From: Methanomassiliicoccales archaeon
GTDB taxonomy: Archaea; Thermoplasmatota; Thermoplasmata; Methanomassiliicoccales; JACIVX01
Length of the DNA stretch: 64,000 nt
Reading direction: 5' to 3'
Assembly (NCBI GenBank): GCA_029907465.1
Contig: JARYLV010000004.1
Span: forward strand, 61,768 to 125,767
Shown here: in pieces, positions 17,121 through 26,485 of the stretch
How positions within the stretch are numbered: position 1 is the first letter of the stretch
Layout: each line of letters begins with the position of its first letter
Notes under the pieces: model-generated
What the model was told of the DNA's origin: nothing
The model's input: only the letters and a program-made list of their open reading frames with translations
The model's database searches: none
Position numbers and translations under genes: made by a program

Positions 17121-18425
17121 CTAAGAATTTTTTGTATCCCCACCGGCAGCCTCAGGCGCTGTTCCCCTTGCACATGCAAGCCATTCTGGAAGTTCAATCA
17201 TCGCTACTGGCGTCTGTTCGCCAGTATCCATATTCCTCAATATAACGATGCCCTGTTCCGCCTCTCTCTCTCCGATAATGGCTGCATATCGCACTCCGAT
17301 CGAGGCAGCGTATTTCAGATTCTTCTGGAGACTTCTCCTCATTAGGTCGATATCGGTAGAGATACCTTTGTCCCTCAACCTAGCGCTGATTTCAAACGCT
17401 TTCTTGCGTAGCCCATCGGTCAGCGGGATGACATAAACATCAACTCTTTTTCTTGGAAAATCGATTCCTTGTTTTTCGAGCGCAATAAGCGTCCGATCAA
17501 ATCCTATCGCGAATCCGGTTGAGAAGACTTTTTCGCCGCCGAATAGTTCAGCAAGCGAATATGAACCTCCCCCACAAACCTGTTTTTCAGCCCCGAGCCC
17601 TGGTACTTCGATTTCAAAAACCATACCAGTATAGTAATCCAATCCTCTTACCACCCCGAGATCTACACGCAGATTTTCAACTCCCAGAATTTCAAGGATT
17701 TCAATTATGTCATTCAGGTATTCCCTTGCATCTCCCTCAAAGCTCTGTAATTCCTGAAGCACGGAACGCTGCCCCGAAATCTTAGTAATTTTAATGATCT
17801 CCCTTATCGATGCCTGGCTCATACCTCTCTCTTCCATCAATACGCTTGCATCGTCATACATTTTCTTGTCAAGCTTTTGAAGGATGACAGACGCGCTCTC
17901 CCCATCGATCCCCTCTCTTCTCAAAATGTCCCTCAAAATGCCTATGTGTCCGATCCTGACCACATAGTCCCTGAGACCTATTCTTTTCATGATGGAAGAG
18001 GCGAGAGAGACGATCTCCGCGTCGGATTCAGGATTCTTCGTACCTATCAGCTCAGCGCCAAATTGGTAAAACTCCCGGAATCTTCCACTCTGGGGCCTTT
18101 CATACCTGAAACATGGCCCCATGTAATATAGTTTCAAGGGTCTCGGTAGGTCTGTGAGCTCGTTGACGAAGAATCTCATGACAGGTGCGGTGAGTTCAGG
18201 ACGTAGCGTAAGTTCGCGCCCCCCCTTGTCCTTAAAGGCGTACATCTCTTCGAGGATACCGGGTCCCGACTTCATTGTGAACAGCTCAGCATGTTCAAAA
18301 ATGGGGGTCGCAATCTCCCTGAAACCAAAGATCTCAGCCTCTTTCCTCATGAGGCTCTCTACGTATCGTCTTTTTTCCATTTCATCAGGTGTGAAATCCC
18401 TTGTGCCTCTAGGACGCTGAATCAT
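17121..18425 (-). CDS. hisS: Histidyl-tRNA synthetase
   Basis: Class II synthetase, 434 residues from ATG 18425. Motif 1 region 'RPRGTRDFTPDEMEKRRYVE', motif 2 'GPCFRYERPQSGRFREFYQFG', His-specific 'GVVRGLDYYTGMVFEI' and motif 3 'GFAIGFDRTL' are all present, followed by the C-terminal anticodon-binding domain (about 325-425). A GTG at 18434 is also in frame, but a TATA-like 'TTATTTAATG' about 20-25 bases before 18425 and the family N-terminus favour the ATG. Confidence 0.97.
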   Translation of the reverse strand: MIQRPRGTRDFTPDEMEKRRYVESLMRKEAEIFGFREIATPIFEHAELFTMKSGPGILEEMYAFKDKGGRELTLRPELTAPVMRFFVNELTDLPRPLKLYYMGPCFRYERPQSGRFREFYQFGAELIGTKNPESDAEIVSLASSIMKRIGLRDYVVRIGHIGILRDILRREGIDGESASVILQKLDKKMYDDASVLMEERGMSQASIREIIKITKISGQRSVLQELQSFEGDAREYLNDIIEILEILGVENLRVDLGVVRGLDYYTGMVFEIEVPGLGAEKQVCGGGSYSLAELFGGEKVFSTGFAIGFDRTLIALEKQGIDFPRKRVDVYVIPLTDGLRKKAFEISARLRDKGISTDIDLMRRSLQKNLKYAASIGVRYAAIIGEREAEQGIVILRNMDTGEQTPVAMIELPEWLACARGTAPEAAGGDTKNS

Positions 18426-18479
18426 CTGGTGCACATCGAAAAGGCATTAAATAATGCTTTCTCATCGCTATCATTCGCT

Positions 18480-19673
18480 CTAGGATACATGCTGAAGCGC
18501 CTGATCTAGATCAACCATCAGGTCTTCTGCGTCTTCAATCCCAATTGATAAGCGGACAAGTGAGTCTTTGATACCGAGCTGTTCCCTCTCAGCTCTTGAC
18601 AGTGCGGCGTGTGACGTATTTACTGGCATGCTCGCAAGCGACTCCACGCCACCAAGGCTCGTTGCCCTCTTTATCAAGCGAAGGGATTTCAACACAGCTT
18701 CTGCTCCCTTGCGCCCACCAGCAACTTCGAAACTAACCATCCCACTGAATCCACGCATAAGACTTTTTGCAAGTGCGTGCTGCGGGTGAGACTCTAAACC
18801 AGGATAATAGACTCTTTCGACTTTTTTATGTGCTTCAAGATATTGGGCGATTGCATAACCATTCTCGTTATGTTTCTTCATCCTGACGACTAATGTTTTC
18901 AATCCCCTTAACAGTAGAAAAGCACCAAAGGGATCAAGAACGCCGCCCAAGACGATTCGCTTTTTCGCAATCTCATCGATGTGGGATTTCCTTCCAACGA
19001 CGGCCCCCGCGATAAGGTCTGAATGGCCATTTAGGTACTTCGTGCAGCTGTGGACCACGATATCAACCCCCATACTGATAGGATTTTGATTGACAGGCGT
19101 GGCAAATGTGTTATCCGCGATTACAATCGCTCCAGTTTTATGAGCGGCATCGGCAATTTTTGGAATGTCCACGATCCTAAGCATAGGGTTCGTTGGTGAT
19201 TCAATGTAAACGATTTTTGGTGCCTCATGGATCGCCTCAAGGATCTCCGCGGGGTTTGAAGAATCAACAAATCTGACTGAAATGCCCATTTTCGGCAGTT
19301 CATTCTTCATGAAGGAAAAAGTTCCGCCGTAGATGTCTCTGATTGAAACGACGTGATCTCCCTTCCGTAGAAAAGTCATAAGCGTCGTTGTAATTGCAGC
19401 CATACCGGACGAAAAGGCCAGACCTTTCTCTGCACCTTCAAGCGCCGCTATCTTGTCCTCCGCTGCTCTAATGGTCGGATTCCCGTATCTCGTGTATATG
19501 TATGATCCATCAGGTACCTGGCCCTCCCATGTTTTATCATCGTCAGTGGGGAAATAAAAAGTGGATGACTGGAAAATGGGGGTAGTGACTGCACCGTGAA
19601 TTTCATTTGTTCGTTCACCTGCATGAACTGCGACCGTTGAAAGTCCACTTCGTATTCCTTCTTGTTTTTCCAT
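18480..19673 (-). CDS. Cystathionine gamma-synthase/lyase family PLP enzyme
   Basis: A 397-residue transsulfuration enzyme (Cys/Met metabolism PLP family). PLP Lys lies in 'HSCTKYLNGHSDLIAG'; other marks are 'YTRYGNPTIRAAEDKIAALEG', 'SSGMAAITTTLM', 'ESPTNPMLRIVDIPKIA' and 'TSLGGVESLASMP'. It may act as cystathionine gamma-synthase, gamma-lyase or methionine gamma-lyase; the sequence does not settle which. It ends 54 bases from hisS, both on the minus strand, and could be co-transcribed with it. Confidence 0.9.
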   Translation of the reverse strand: MEKQEGIRSGLSTVAVHAGERTNEIHGAVTTPIFQSSTFYFPTDDDKTWEGQVPDGSYIYTRYGNPTIRAAEDKIAALEGAEKGLAFSSGMAAITTTLMTFLRKGDHVVSIRDIYGGTFSFMKNELPKMGISVRFVDSSNPAEILEAIHEAPKIVYIESPTNPMLRIVDIPKIADAAHKTGAIVIADNTFATPVNQNPISMGVDIVVHSCTKYLNGHSDLIAGAVVGRKSHIDEIAKKRIVLGGVLDPFGAFLLLRGLKTLVVRMKKHNENGYAIAQYLEAHKKVERVYYPGLESHPQHALAKSLMRGFSGMVSFEVAGGRKGAEAVLKSLRLIKRATSLGGVESLASMPVNTSHAALSRAEREQLGIKDSLVRLSIGIEDAEDLMVDLDQALQHVS

Positions 19674-19715
19674 TCTTGATCACGCACCTATTTGTCAAAA
19701 TTGAAGGACTTTCAT

Positions 19716-20840
19716 TTATTTGGAATCTCGTTCTCTCGTTCTCACAATGACAATCGAAAGAATATCTTCGTCCTCGAGCATGTGATCGAGACCGACCATC
19801 TGTCCTGGAAATTTGGCACTCTTACCCCAAACATATGCGTACCTGAAATTCTTCCGAAACGTCCTATGAATGTGATCACAAACATCTCCCACCGTGCTGC
19901 CCCGCCTAATTACGAGCGGCTCATCCAAATCTGGATCCCCTCCCTGCGGTTTTAGATAAATGCGGATGAGATCGAGGCTTTCAAATATTTTATCCTTCAG
20001 CTCCTCGAGGCCTAAGCCTTTTTCTGCAGAAATAAAAACAGGCGAAAGAGAGGATAGTCTTTCCCTGATGTTATCGATTTCCTCTTTCGTCGCAAGATCG
20101 ATCTTGTTCACCGCAGCAATTGCCTTGACGTATACCCTGTTGCCTGCGAGGACGTCGATAAGCTGATCCGCTGTAATGTCCTCTCTGATAATCACCTCGG
20201 CATTAACATACCCGTATTCTGATACAATTGCTCTTGCCGTTCCCTCGTCAATGCTCTTCAGTTTCACCGTCGACTTTATTGAAATTCCACCCTTTTCGAG
20301 CTTCGTAACGACGACGTCTGGTGGTTTCTGATTTAGTCTAATACCGGCATTCTCTAATTCCTTGATCAGTATCTCGATTTGTGTTTCATAAATATCCAGT
20401 AGCAGAAGGATGAGGTCTGCAGATCGCACAACTGAGAGGACTTCCTTCCCTCTACCCTTTCCTTTTGATGCATCTTTAATCAGGCCAGGAAGATCGAGAA
20501 TTTGAATCTTCGCGCCTCTGTGATACAGCATCCCCGGAACCACTTCGAGCGTTGTGAAGTGGTAATCCCCGATTTCACTCCTAGCGCTTGTCAGTTTGTT
20601 AAGGAGAGTCGACTTTCCCACACTCGGAAACCCTATGAGTGCCACCGTCGCATTTCCAGATTTCCGCACACCATACCCTTGCCCCCCACTTGTTTTCGAT
20701 CTGCGCTTTTCCAGTTCAGCCTTAAGCCTCGCAAGTTTTGCCTTCAATCGACCAATGTGTAGCTGTGTTGCTTTGTTGTAATCGGTCGAGGCGATCTCTT
20801 CTTCAATCGCTTTAATTTGCTCTTCAATCGTACTGACCAT
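19716..20840 (-). CDS. drg: DRG/Rbg family GTP-binding protein with TGS domain
   Basis: A 374-residue developmentally-regulated-GTP-binding-type GTPase (OBG/HflX superfamily), conserved in archaea and eukaryotes and associated with ribosomes. An N-terminal helical region (about 1-60, heptad-rich Lys/Glu) is followed by the G domain: G1 'GFPSVGKSTLLNKLTS', G3 'DLPGLI', G4 'NKID'. The C-terminal TGS domain (about 295-370) contains 'RRGSTVGDVCDHIHRTF'. It starts 7 bases after the carbamate kinase stop with a GGTGAT ribosome site. Confidence 0.95.
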   Translation of the reverse strand: MVSTIEEQIKAIEEEIASTDYNKATQLHIGRLKAKLARLKAELEKRRSKTSGGQGYGVRKSGNATVALIGFPSVGKSTLLNKLTSARSEIGDYHFTTLEVVPGMLYHRGAKIQILDLPGLIKDASKGKGRGKEVLSVVRSADLILLLLDIYETQIEILIKELENAGIRLNQKPPDVVVTKLEKGGISIKSTVKLKSIDEGTARAIVSEYGYVNAEVIIREDITADQLIDVLAGNRVYVKAIAAVNKIDLATKEEIDNIRERLSSLSPVFISAEKGLGLEELKDKIFESLDLIRIYLKPQGGDPDLDEPLVIRRGSTVGDVCDHIHRTFRKNFRYAYVWGKSAKFPGQMVGLDHMLEDEDILSIVIVRTRERDSK

Positions 20841-20846
20841 TGACCA

Positions 20847-21803
20847 TCACCGACCAGCGCAAATCCTTGTGCCAGCTTTTCCAGAAAGCGCTTTCTCAAC
20901 AAGTGCAGGTGATGTAATGATTACCGATCTCCCACCAGACCTCAAAAAGTCGATTGAGGCCTGAACCTTCGGCCCCATCGATCCAGGAGGGAACTGTTGT
21001 TCTTCGACATATTCTTCAATTTCTTCGAGAGTCACTTTTTTAAGAGGACGTGCTCGATCCGTTCCAAAGTCCACATAAACATGGTCGATATCAGTAAGAA
21101 AAATCAGCGTTTTCTCTCCGATGTCTCGAGCGAGAACCGATGCCGCAAAGTCTTTATCAACAACAGCTTCCACTCCTTCATATCCACAATCCTTTTTGAC
21201 AACGGGTATTCCGCCTCCGCCAGCGGCGACGACGATCTCTTTTTTTCCTTTTTTCGCATGAATGAGTCTCTTGATTGCATCAGATTCGAGGATTGAAATC
21301 GGCCGTGGAGAGGGCACGACTCTTCGATATCCTCCTCTCTTAATATCTTCTACAAGCGTCCATCCCTTCTCAATTCTCAGTTCTTCTGCCTCTTCTTGGG
21401 AGTAATATGGGCCGATCGGCTTCGATGGCTTCTCAAATGCGGGGTCTTTTGGATCTACGAGCACCCGTGTGACGATGCATGTCACCGTTCTTTCAACACT
21501 CTCTTTTGCAAGAGCACTGGCTAGCGACTGCTGTATGAGGTAGCCTAGAAGTCCCTGGGATTCCGCCACGCAAACATCGAGAGGCATCGGCGGAATCTCC
21601 GTTTTACAGAGCTCATTTTGCAATAATATATTGCCGACTTGAGGTCCATTGCCATGAATGATGACAAGATCATATCCGTTCTTTATCATTCTGGCAAGAT
21701 GCGAGCACGTCATGTTGAGGTTTCTTAGCTGGTTCTCTAACGTAGCCTCCTCGCCAGCTTTTAGGATCGCATTCCCGCCGATAGCCACAACTGCCGTTTT
21801 CAT
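20847..21803 (-). CDS. arcC: Carbamate kinase
   Basis: A 318-residue amino-acid-kinase-fold enzyme that interconverts carbamoyl phosphate plus ADP with carbamate plus ATP. Features: 'VVAIGGNAILKAGEEAT' at the start, 'VIIHGNGPQVGNILLQNE', 'ASVLARDIGEKTLIFLTDID' and 'PPGSMGPKVQASIDFL' near the C-terminus. ATG 21803 with 'GAGGGAA' upstream is preferred over an in-frame TTG at 21815. No arginine deiminase or ornithine carbamoyltransferase is in the window, so its pathway partner is unknown. First gene of a probable arcC-drg operon. Confidence 0.94.
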   Translation of the reverse strand: MKTAVVAIGGNAILKAGEEATLENQLRNLNMTCSHLARMIKNGYDLVIIHGNGPQVGNILLQNELCKTEIPPMPLDVCVAESQGLLGYLIQQSLASALAKESVERTVTCIVTRVLVDPKDPAFEKPSKPIGPYYSQEEAEELRIEKGWTLVEDIKRGGYRRVVPSPRPISILESDAIKRLIHAKKGKKEIVVAAGGGGIPVVKKDCGYEGVEAVVDKDFAASVLARDIGEKTLIFLTDIDHVYVDFGTDRARPLKKVTLEEIEEYVEEQQFPPGSMGPKVQASIDFLRSGGRSVIITSPALVEKALSGKAGTRICAGR

Positions 21804-21844
21804 AAGTTCCCTCAATCAAAAGGGTGTTTTCGCATCATTCACTC

Positions 21845-21855
21845 TTTATATATTA
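21845..21855 (-). promoter_or_regulatory. TATA-like box for arcC
   Basis: A long A/T tract with TATATAAAG on the minus strand about 45 bases before the arcC ATG, just downstream of an inverted-repeat block (21872-21940). Confidence 0.4.
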
Positions 21856-21871
21856 TTTATCTGTCTATATC

Positions 21872-21940
21872 ATACCAAACGAATCCTCACGAAGGTGAGA
21901 TGAGAATTTCCTCATTTGAATTGCGAGACTCATTTGGTAT
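21872..21940. repeat. Compound inverted repeat upstream of arcC
   Basis: ATACCAAA (21872-21879) and TTTGGTAT (21933-21940) form perfect 8-base arms. They enclose two further perfect hairpins: CTCAC/GTGAG (21886-21899, loop GAAG) and ATGAG/CTCAT (21900-21915). It lies just upstream of the presumed arcC TATA box, so an operator is as likely as a folded RNA. Confidence 0.45.
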
Positions 21941-22265
21941 CATAGATTCACCTTCTTTGGCGATAATCTTGGGAATCATGCTAGGAGGTATTGAAACCCA
22001 TCAATGAGGTCTGTCAGGGTGTATCAAAGACTGGTGATTCCGTTTCAATCATATGTACGGAATGACATACAAGGTCGTTAACGAAAGGAATTTAGAAGTT
22101 TTTCCTCCCTCTGCGATTTTTGGTGATATGAGCGTTAAGCTGTCTCTAACTGGCATATCTATTACGAAAAGAAATTCGTATCCTGGTTGTTGATAAGCCG
22201 AACAAAAACTATGCCTTACTAGATATCAGGAAACCTAAAATAGCGTTATTCAATATCCTGAAGCA
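21941..22265. other. Intergenic region before the membrane zinc-ribbon gene
   Basis: No coding region recognised. A weak A/T-rich box near 22237 ('AAATAGCGTTATTC') may serve the gene at 22266. Confidence 0.35.
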
Positions 22266-23267
22266 ATGAGTTTTCAAGAAGAACTGAGAAAGCGACTCGA
22301 GGCTTTTAAGACAAAGAAGTATGCACTTCCCGCAATAATTTTGTTAACATTTGTTCTATCAGCTATACTTCTTCTGTTTTTATGGTACTATTTATGTTTC
22401 ATTTCCATCGTAATCGCGCTGATTGCCTACGGTCTCCCTAAATATTTTGGCCTGAAAAGTCTCAAAAAGCTGGCACTTTTCGGAATTGTCTTATTTCTGG
22501 TACTCGGAATCTCTTTCGGTATAAAAAGTTATTATGATTTCACAGGATATGGGGGAGATGTTGTAAGTTCTGAAAATGGTTTCCTTGTGAATGGTACCGT
22601 AACCCCTTACCGCGGGAATGCATCAACAATTTATCATTTTGAGGTCACTTTGATCAATGGAACAAACGAAAGTAGAGTGCAAGTCAATATCACAGATCTT
22701 TGGACTTATGCACCGTCTCTAATCGTCAACATGACACCGCTGTATGAGGTTGACGATGGATATGTTTTCTCAACCGACGTTGCGCTCTGGGAAGGGGTCT
22801 TCGAGTATCAATTCTCTTCAAATGGAACCATGACTTATTGGGGTTTCGGCCCACTCAGCGTTCCTGATGATGTTTTATTTCAGCAACTCCTTTACACCCG
22901 ACTCCTGATCGTTTTCCTCCAGATTGGCGTTCTATTTTACCTGTTTCTCGCCCTAACATGGTGGATGGATACCTCAAAAGCAAGAAGGGAACAATTGAGG
23001 AAGGAGAGAGAAGAAAAAGGGAAGAGCGGTGACAAAAAGGCTCCCGAGAAGGAAGGGGAAGCAGGGAGAACAGACAAAGGAAAACTAGTGGAAAAATTCG
23101 TTTGTTCTGAATGCGGTGCCGAAGTCCCTCCCGATGCAAAGAAATGCCCCCAATGCGGCGAACGATTCGAGGATGAGGAAGAGGAGATGATATGCGCTAA
23201 TTGTGGGGCGAAAGTCAAGCACTCGGACGAAAAATGTTGGAATTGCGGCAAGGAGTTCAATAACTAA
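22266..23267 (+). CDS. Membrane protein with two C-terminal zinc ribbons
   Basis: Unrecognised 333-residue protein. Predicted hydrophobic helices lie at about 18-40, 42-60 and 68-85. Then comes a roughly 120-residue, Asn/Thr-rich domain with many NxT/S sites (probably extracellular), a fourth helix (about 215-238) and a highly charged Lys/Glu linker (240-275). Two zinc ribbons follow: 'CSECGAEVPPDAKKCPQCG' and 'CANCGAKVKHSDEKCWNCG'. The ribbons would be cytoplasmic. Such tails are common in archaeal proteins of unknown role. It stands alone before top6B. Confidence 0.75.
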   Translation: MSFQEELRKRLEAFKTKKYALPAIILLTFVLSAILLLFLWYYLCFISIVIALIAYGLPKYFGLKSLKKLALFGIVLFLVLGISFGIKSYYDFTGYGGDVVSSENGFLVNGTVTPYRGNASTIYHFEVTLINGTNESRVQVNITDLWTYAPSLIVNMTPLYEVDDGYVFSTDVALWEGVFEYQFSSNGTMTYWGFGPLSVPDDVLFQQLLYTRLLIVFLQIGVLFYLFLALTWWMDTSKARREQLRKEREEKGKSGDKKAPEKEGEAGRTDKGKLVEKFVCSECGAEVPPDAKKCPQCGERFEDEEEEMICANCGAKVKHSDEKCWNCGKEFNN

Positions 23268-23365
23268 GTAATTTCGATCTCCCATGGACAATCTTTATTT
23301 ATGACTTCACGAATAATACAGCTGGGATGCACTAAACAGACCATTTGAGATTTAAGGGATTTAGT

Positions 23366-25360
23366 ATGGCTTCTATCGCAGAGCACCTCGCAAAGAAACA
23401 ACGGGAAATATCGGTTTCGGAATTCTTCGAGAGAAACCGTCAGATCCTCGGTTTTGACTCGCCAACGAAATCATTGCTGATGGCCGTGAAGGAGGCCGTG
23501 GACAATTCACTTGATGCGTGTGAAGAGGCGTCAATACTTCCTGAAATTATAGTGGACATAAAAAGAACGAGCCAGAACGAATTCAAAATCACTGTTGAGG
23601 ACAATGGTCCTGGAATCATTCCAAAAGTCATTCCTAATGTCTTCGGCAAGTTATTGTATGGTTCGCGCTTCCATGCACTTCGTCAGGCACGGGGCCAACA
23701 AGGCATTGGAATCTCGGCGGCAGTTCTGTACAGTCAGATGACAACTGGAAGGCCCACCGTTATTACATCAAAGACTGAAAAGGATGAGCCTGCTGCGAAA
23801 ATGGAGATCAAAATCAATACGAGAAAAAATGAACCAGATGTTCTCAGTAGAGAATTCATTATTTGGGACGAGAAGGAGCATGGGACGAGGATTGAGATGT
23901 GGTTGGAAGGGCGCTATGTCTCGGGAAAACAATCAATTCTTGAGTACTTGCGTCAAACAGCCATTGTCAATCCCCATGCAACGATTATTTTCAACGATCC
24001 CGATGGTAAAAAATACATTTTTCAAAGGGCGACAGATAAGCTCCCCCCGCCGACGCGAGAAATCCGACCGCATCCATATGGTCTTGAATTAGGTACGCTC
24101 ATCAATATGGCGAAATCGACGAAGGAAACCAGGCTCCTTGGTTTCTTGAAGAACGAATTCAACAGGATAAGTGATCGTGTTGCAAAGGAGATCTGTGAGA
24201 AAGCGTGGTTGAGCGGGGATTCAAAACCGCAGGAACTGACGCTCGAACAGTACAAACAGCTACTAGATGCGATGTCGCAGGTGCGAATTCAATCCCCTCC
24301 GACAGACTGTCTATCCCCAATCGGTGAGACCCTGATCAGAAAGGGGCTAAAGAATGTTTTCGAGGAATATAAACCGGAGTTCTACGCTCCGCCAGTGACC
24401 AGACAACCTCGAGTCTACTCTGGGAACCCCTTCGTCGTCGAGGTAGGAATCGTTTACGGTGGGAATTTACCATCTGATCAACCAGTAACGATCTTGAGGT
24501 TCGCAAATAGAGTTCCACTTCTCTATCAGCAAGGTGCATGTGTGATCACGAAGGCCATTGAAACGATGGACTGGAGAAGATATGGGTTTGAACAGCGTGG
24601 AGGTGAAGGCATTCCCTATGGACCAGCGATCATCCTTGTTCACGTTGCATCTACGAAAATTCCGTTTACCTCTGAGGCAAAGGAGGCAATTGCGAATATT
24701 CCAGAATTTCTCGAGGAAATCCAACTTGCATTAAAGGCATGCGCAAGGAAATTGAAGACTCACCTGCATAAAAAGGAAATGAAGGGGAAGACGCGCGCCA
24801 AATTCGAAATCGTTCAGGAAATTCTCCCGTTGATTGCCCAGAAATGCTCGAAAATTGTCGGAAAAGAAGTGCCGTCATTGAAAGGGACGATTACTAAGAT
24901 TATGAATGTTGTCTGGATTGAAGACTCTGTGACTTATGAAAACAGCCGGCATAGGGTGAAGATTACTGTCTATAACTACACACCGAAGACACAAAGTCTC
25001 TTTCTTCACGTTGTCGTTCCATCTGGGGCGTTGGATGCAAACAGTATCTTGCCAGAACCATCAGAGATCAGAGACAACAGCAAATTAACGTGGCAGCTCA
25101 GCCGGATACCATCAACTGAGCAAGTCGAGGTCTCGTTCGAGTTGGTAGGACTCGATGCTGATAGTTATGATGAGAATGAGATCTATGTGAGCGGTATCAA
25201 TCCGGTTCTTGTCATTGGGGCCGATCCTTTGCCAGGTGACTGGGATCTCGAGGACATGAAGATTGAAGAGATTGATGTATGTGCTGAGACTGGGATCGAG
25301 CAGGAAGAGGAAGAAGAAATTGATTACGATGAAGAGGGGGAAGTGTTAAGTGACGAATAG
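23366..25360 (+). CDS. top6B: DNA topoisomerase VI subunit B
   Basis: ATPase subunit of the type IIB topoisomerase that decatenates and relaxes DNA. It is 664 residues from ATG 23366 (an upstream in-frame TTG at 23345 is less likely). GHKL ATPase motifs are present: '[14 protein letters not shown]', '[10 protein letters not shown]' and '[15 protein letters not shown]'. An H2TH and transducer domain follow, and a very acidic C-terminal tail (about 635-664). The stop overlaps the GTG start of top6A by 11 bases, so the subunits are translationally coupled. Confidence 0.97.
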   Translation: MASIAEHLAKKQREISVSEFFERNRQILGFDSPTKSLLMAVKEAVDNSLDACEEASILPEIIVDIKRTSQNEFKITVEDNGPGIIPKVIPNVFGKLLYGSRFHALRQARGQQGIGISAAVLYSQMTTGRPTVITSKTEKDEPAAKMEIKINTRKNEPDVLSREFIIWDEKEHGTRIEMWLEGRYVSGKQSILEYLRQTAIVNPHATIIFNDPDGKKYIFQRATDKLPPPTREIRPHPYGLELGTLINMAKSTKETRLLGFLKNEFNRISDRVAKEICEKAWLSGDSKPQELTLEQYKQLLDAMSQVRIQSPPTDCLSPIGETLIRKGLKNVFEEYKPEFYAPPVTRQPRVYSGNPFVVEVGIVYGGNLPSDQPVTILRFANRVPLLYQQGACVITKAIETMDWRRYGFEQRGGEGIPYGPAIILVHVASTKIPFTSEAKEAIANIPEFLEEIQLALKACARKLKTHLHKKEMKGKTRAKFEIVQEILPLIAQKCSKIVGKEVPSLKGTITKIMNVVWIEDSVTYENSRHRVKITVYNYTPKTQSLFLHVVVPSGALDANSILPEPSEIRDNSKLTWQLSRIPSTEQVEVSFELVGLDADSYDENEIYVSGINPVLVIGADPLPGDWDLEDMKIEEIDVCAETGIEQEEEEEIDYDEEGEVLSDE

Positions 25361-26447
25361 TGAGAGGCATGGAGAAGCGTTAGACAGATTGTATGAGATT
25401 GCGAATTCGATTTACGATCAGATCAGCGAGGGGAAGATTCCTAAAATGCTAATTCCCTTGAGAACTAAGGGCAATATCAAGTTTGATCCCAAGCTCGGTG
25501 TTTGGAAGTATGGCAAAGCGATGGGTGCACGAACAGCAAAGAAAACAAGGGGCGCCCAAATGCTTCTTCGCACGATGTTTGTTCTCGAATTCATTGAAGA
25601 CATGATTGCGAATAATAAGTCTTCAACTCTCAGAGAGATGTATTATATCTCCGAAGGATGGGGGAAAGCAAAGTTCTCGTCACAGGACGAATCAAATTTG
25701 CTGGCAGAGGATCTCGAAATCGTCACCAAATGCTTACGAGAGGATTTCAAACTGAGGCCCGAAGAAAACGGCGCAAGTATCATCGGAGACCTGACGATCA
25801 CAGAGGTCGATAGGAAGGGAAAGCTCAAACGCATTAACTGTAGAGATGATGTTGGGGACTCTGGTTACAGCATTCCCTACAACGTAGAAAAAGAAAAAAT
25901 AGAATTGATCGGGACAAGTGCGAAATTCGTGGTGGCGATTGAAACTGGCGGTATGTTTGACCGTCTTGTTGAAAACGGCTTCGATGAGAAGTTCGACGCA
26001 CTCCTTGTTCATCTCAAGGGGCAACCTGCGAGGAGTACGAGGCGCTTCATCAAACGGCTCAATGAAGAGCTGAAGCTACCCGTTGTTGTGTTTACCGATG
26101 GAGATCCATGGTCCTTCAGGATTTTCGCATCGGTTGCCTATGGGGCGATCAAGACCGCACATATCTCAGAATACCTTGCAACGCCGACCGCTGAGTTCAT
26201 CGGTATCACCGCATCGGACATTATCAATTATGATCTACCAACAGACAAACTGACGGATATGGATATTCGTGCATTGAACGCCGAACTTAACGATCCGAGA
26301 TTTAATGACGAATTCTGGCGTAATGAAATTGAGACGATGCTTGAAATCGGAAAGAAGGCCGAACAGCAGGCACTGGCAAAATATGGCCTTGATTATGTGA
26401 CGGACACATACCTACCAGAGAAACTAACAGAGCTTGGTATTATTTAA
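25350..26447 (+). CDS. top6A: DNA topoisomerase VI subunit A
   Basis: DNA-cleaving subunit, a homologue of Spo11. The 365-residue protein has a winged-helix/CAP domain with catalytic Tyr98 or Tyr99 in '[13 protein letters not shown]', and a Toprim domain with '[17 protein letters not shown]' and '[21 protein letters not shown]'. The GTG start overlaps the end of top6B. Presence of both subunits is a standard archaeal trait but is missing in Thermoplasmatales, which helps place the organism. Confidence 0.97.
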   Translation: MTNSERHGEALDRLYEIANSIYDQISEGKIPKMLIPLRTKGNIKFDPKLGVWKYGKAMGARTAKKTRGAQMLLRTMFVLEFIEDMIANNKSSTLREMYYISEGWGKAKFSSQDESNLLAEDLEIVTKCLREDFKLRPEENGASIIGDLTITEVDRKGKLKRINCRDDVGDSGYSIPYNVEKEKIELIGTSAKFVVAIETGGMFDRLVENGFDEKFDALLVHLKGQPARSTRRFIKRLNEELKLPVVVFTDGDPWSFRIFASVAYGAIKTAHISEYLATPTAEFIGITASDIINYDLPTDKLTDMDIRALNAELNDPRFNDEFWRNEIETMLEIGKKAEQQALAKYGLDYVTDTYLPEKLTELGII

Positions 26448-26485
26448 TTAAAATTCCTCGGCGTTCAATGTGTGAACAGAATTAA

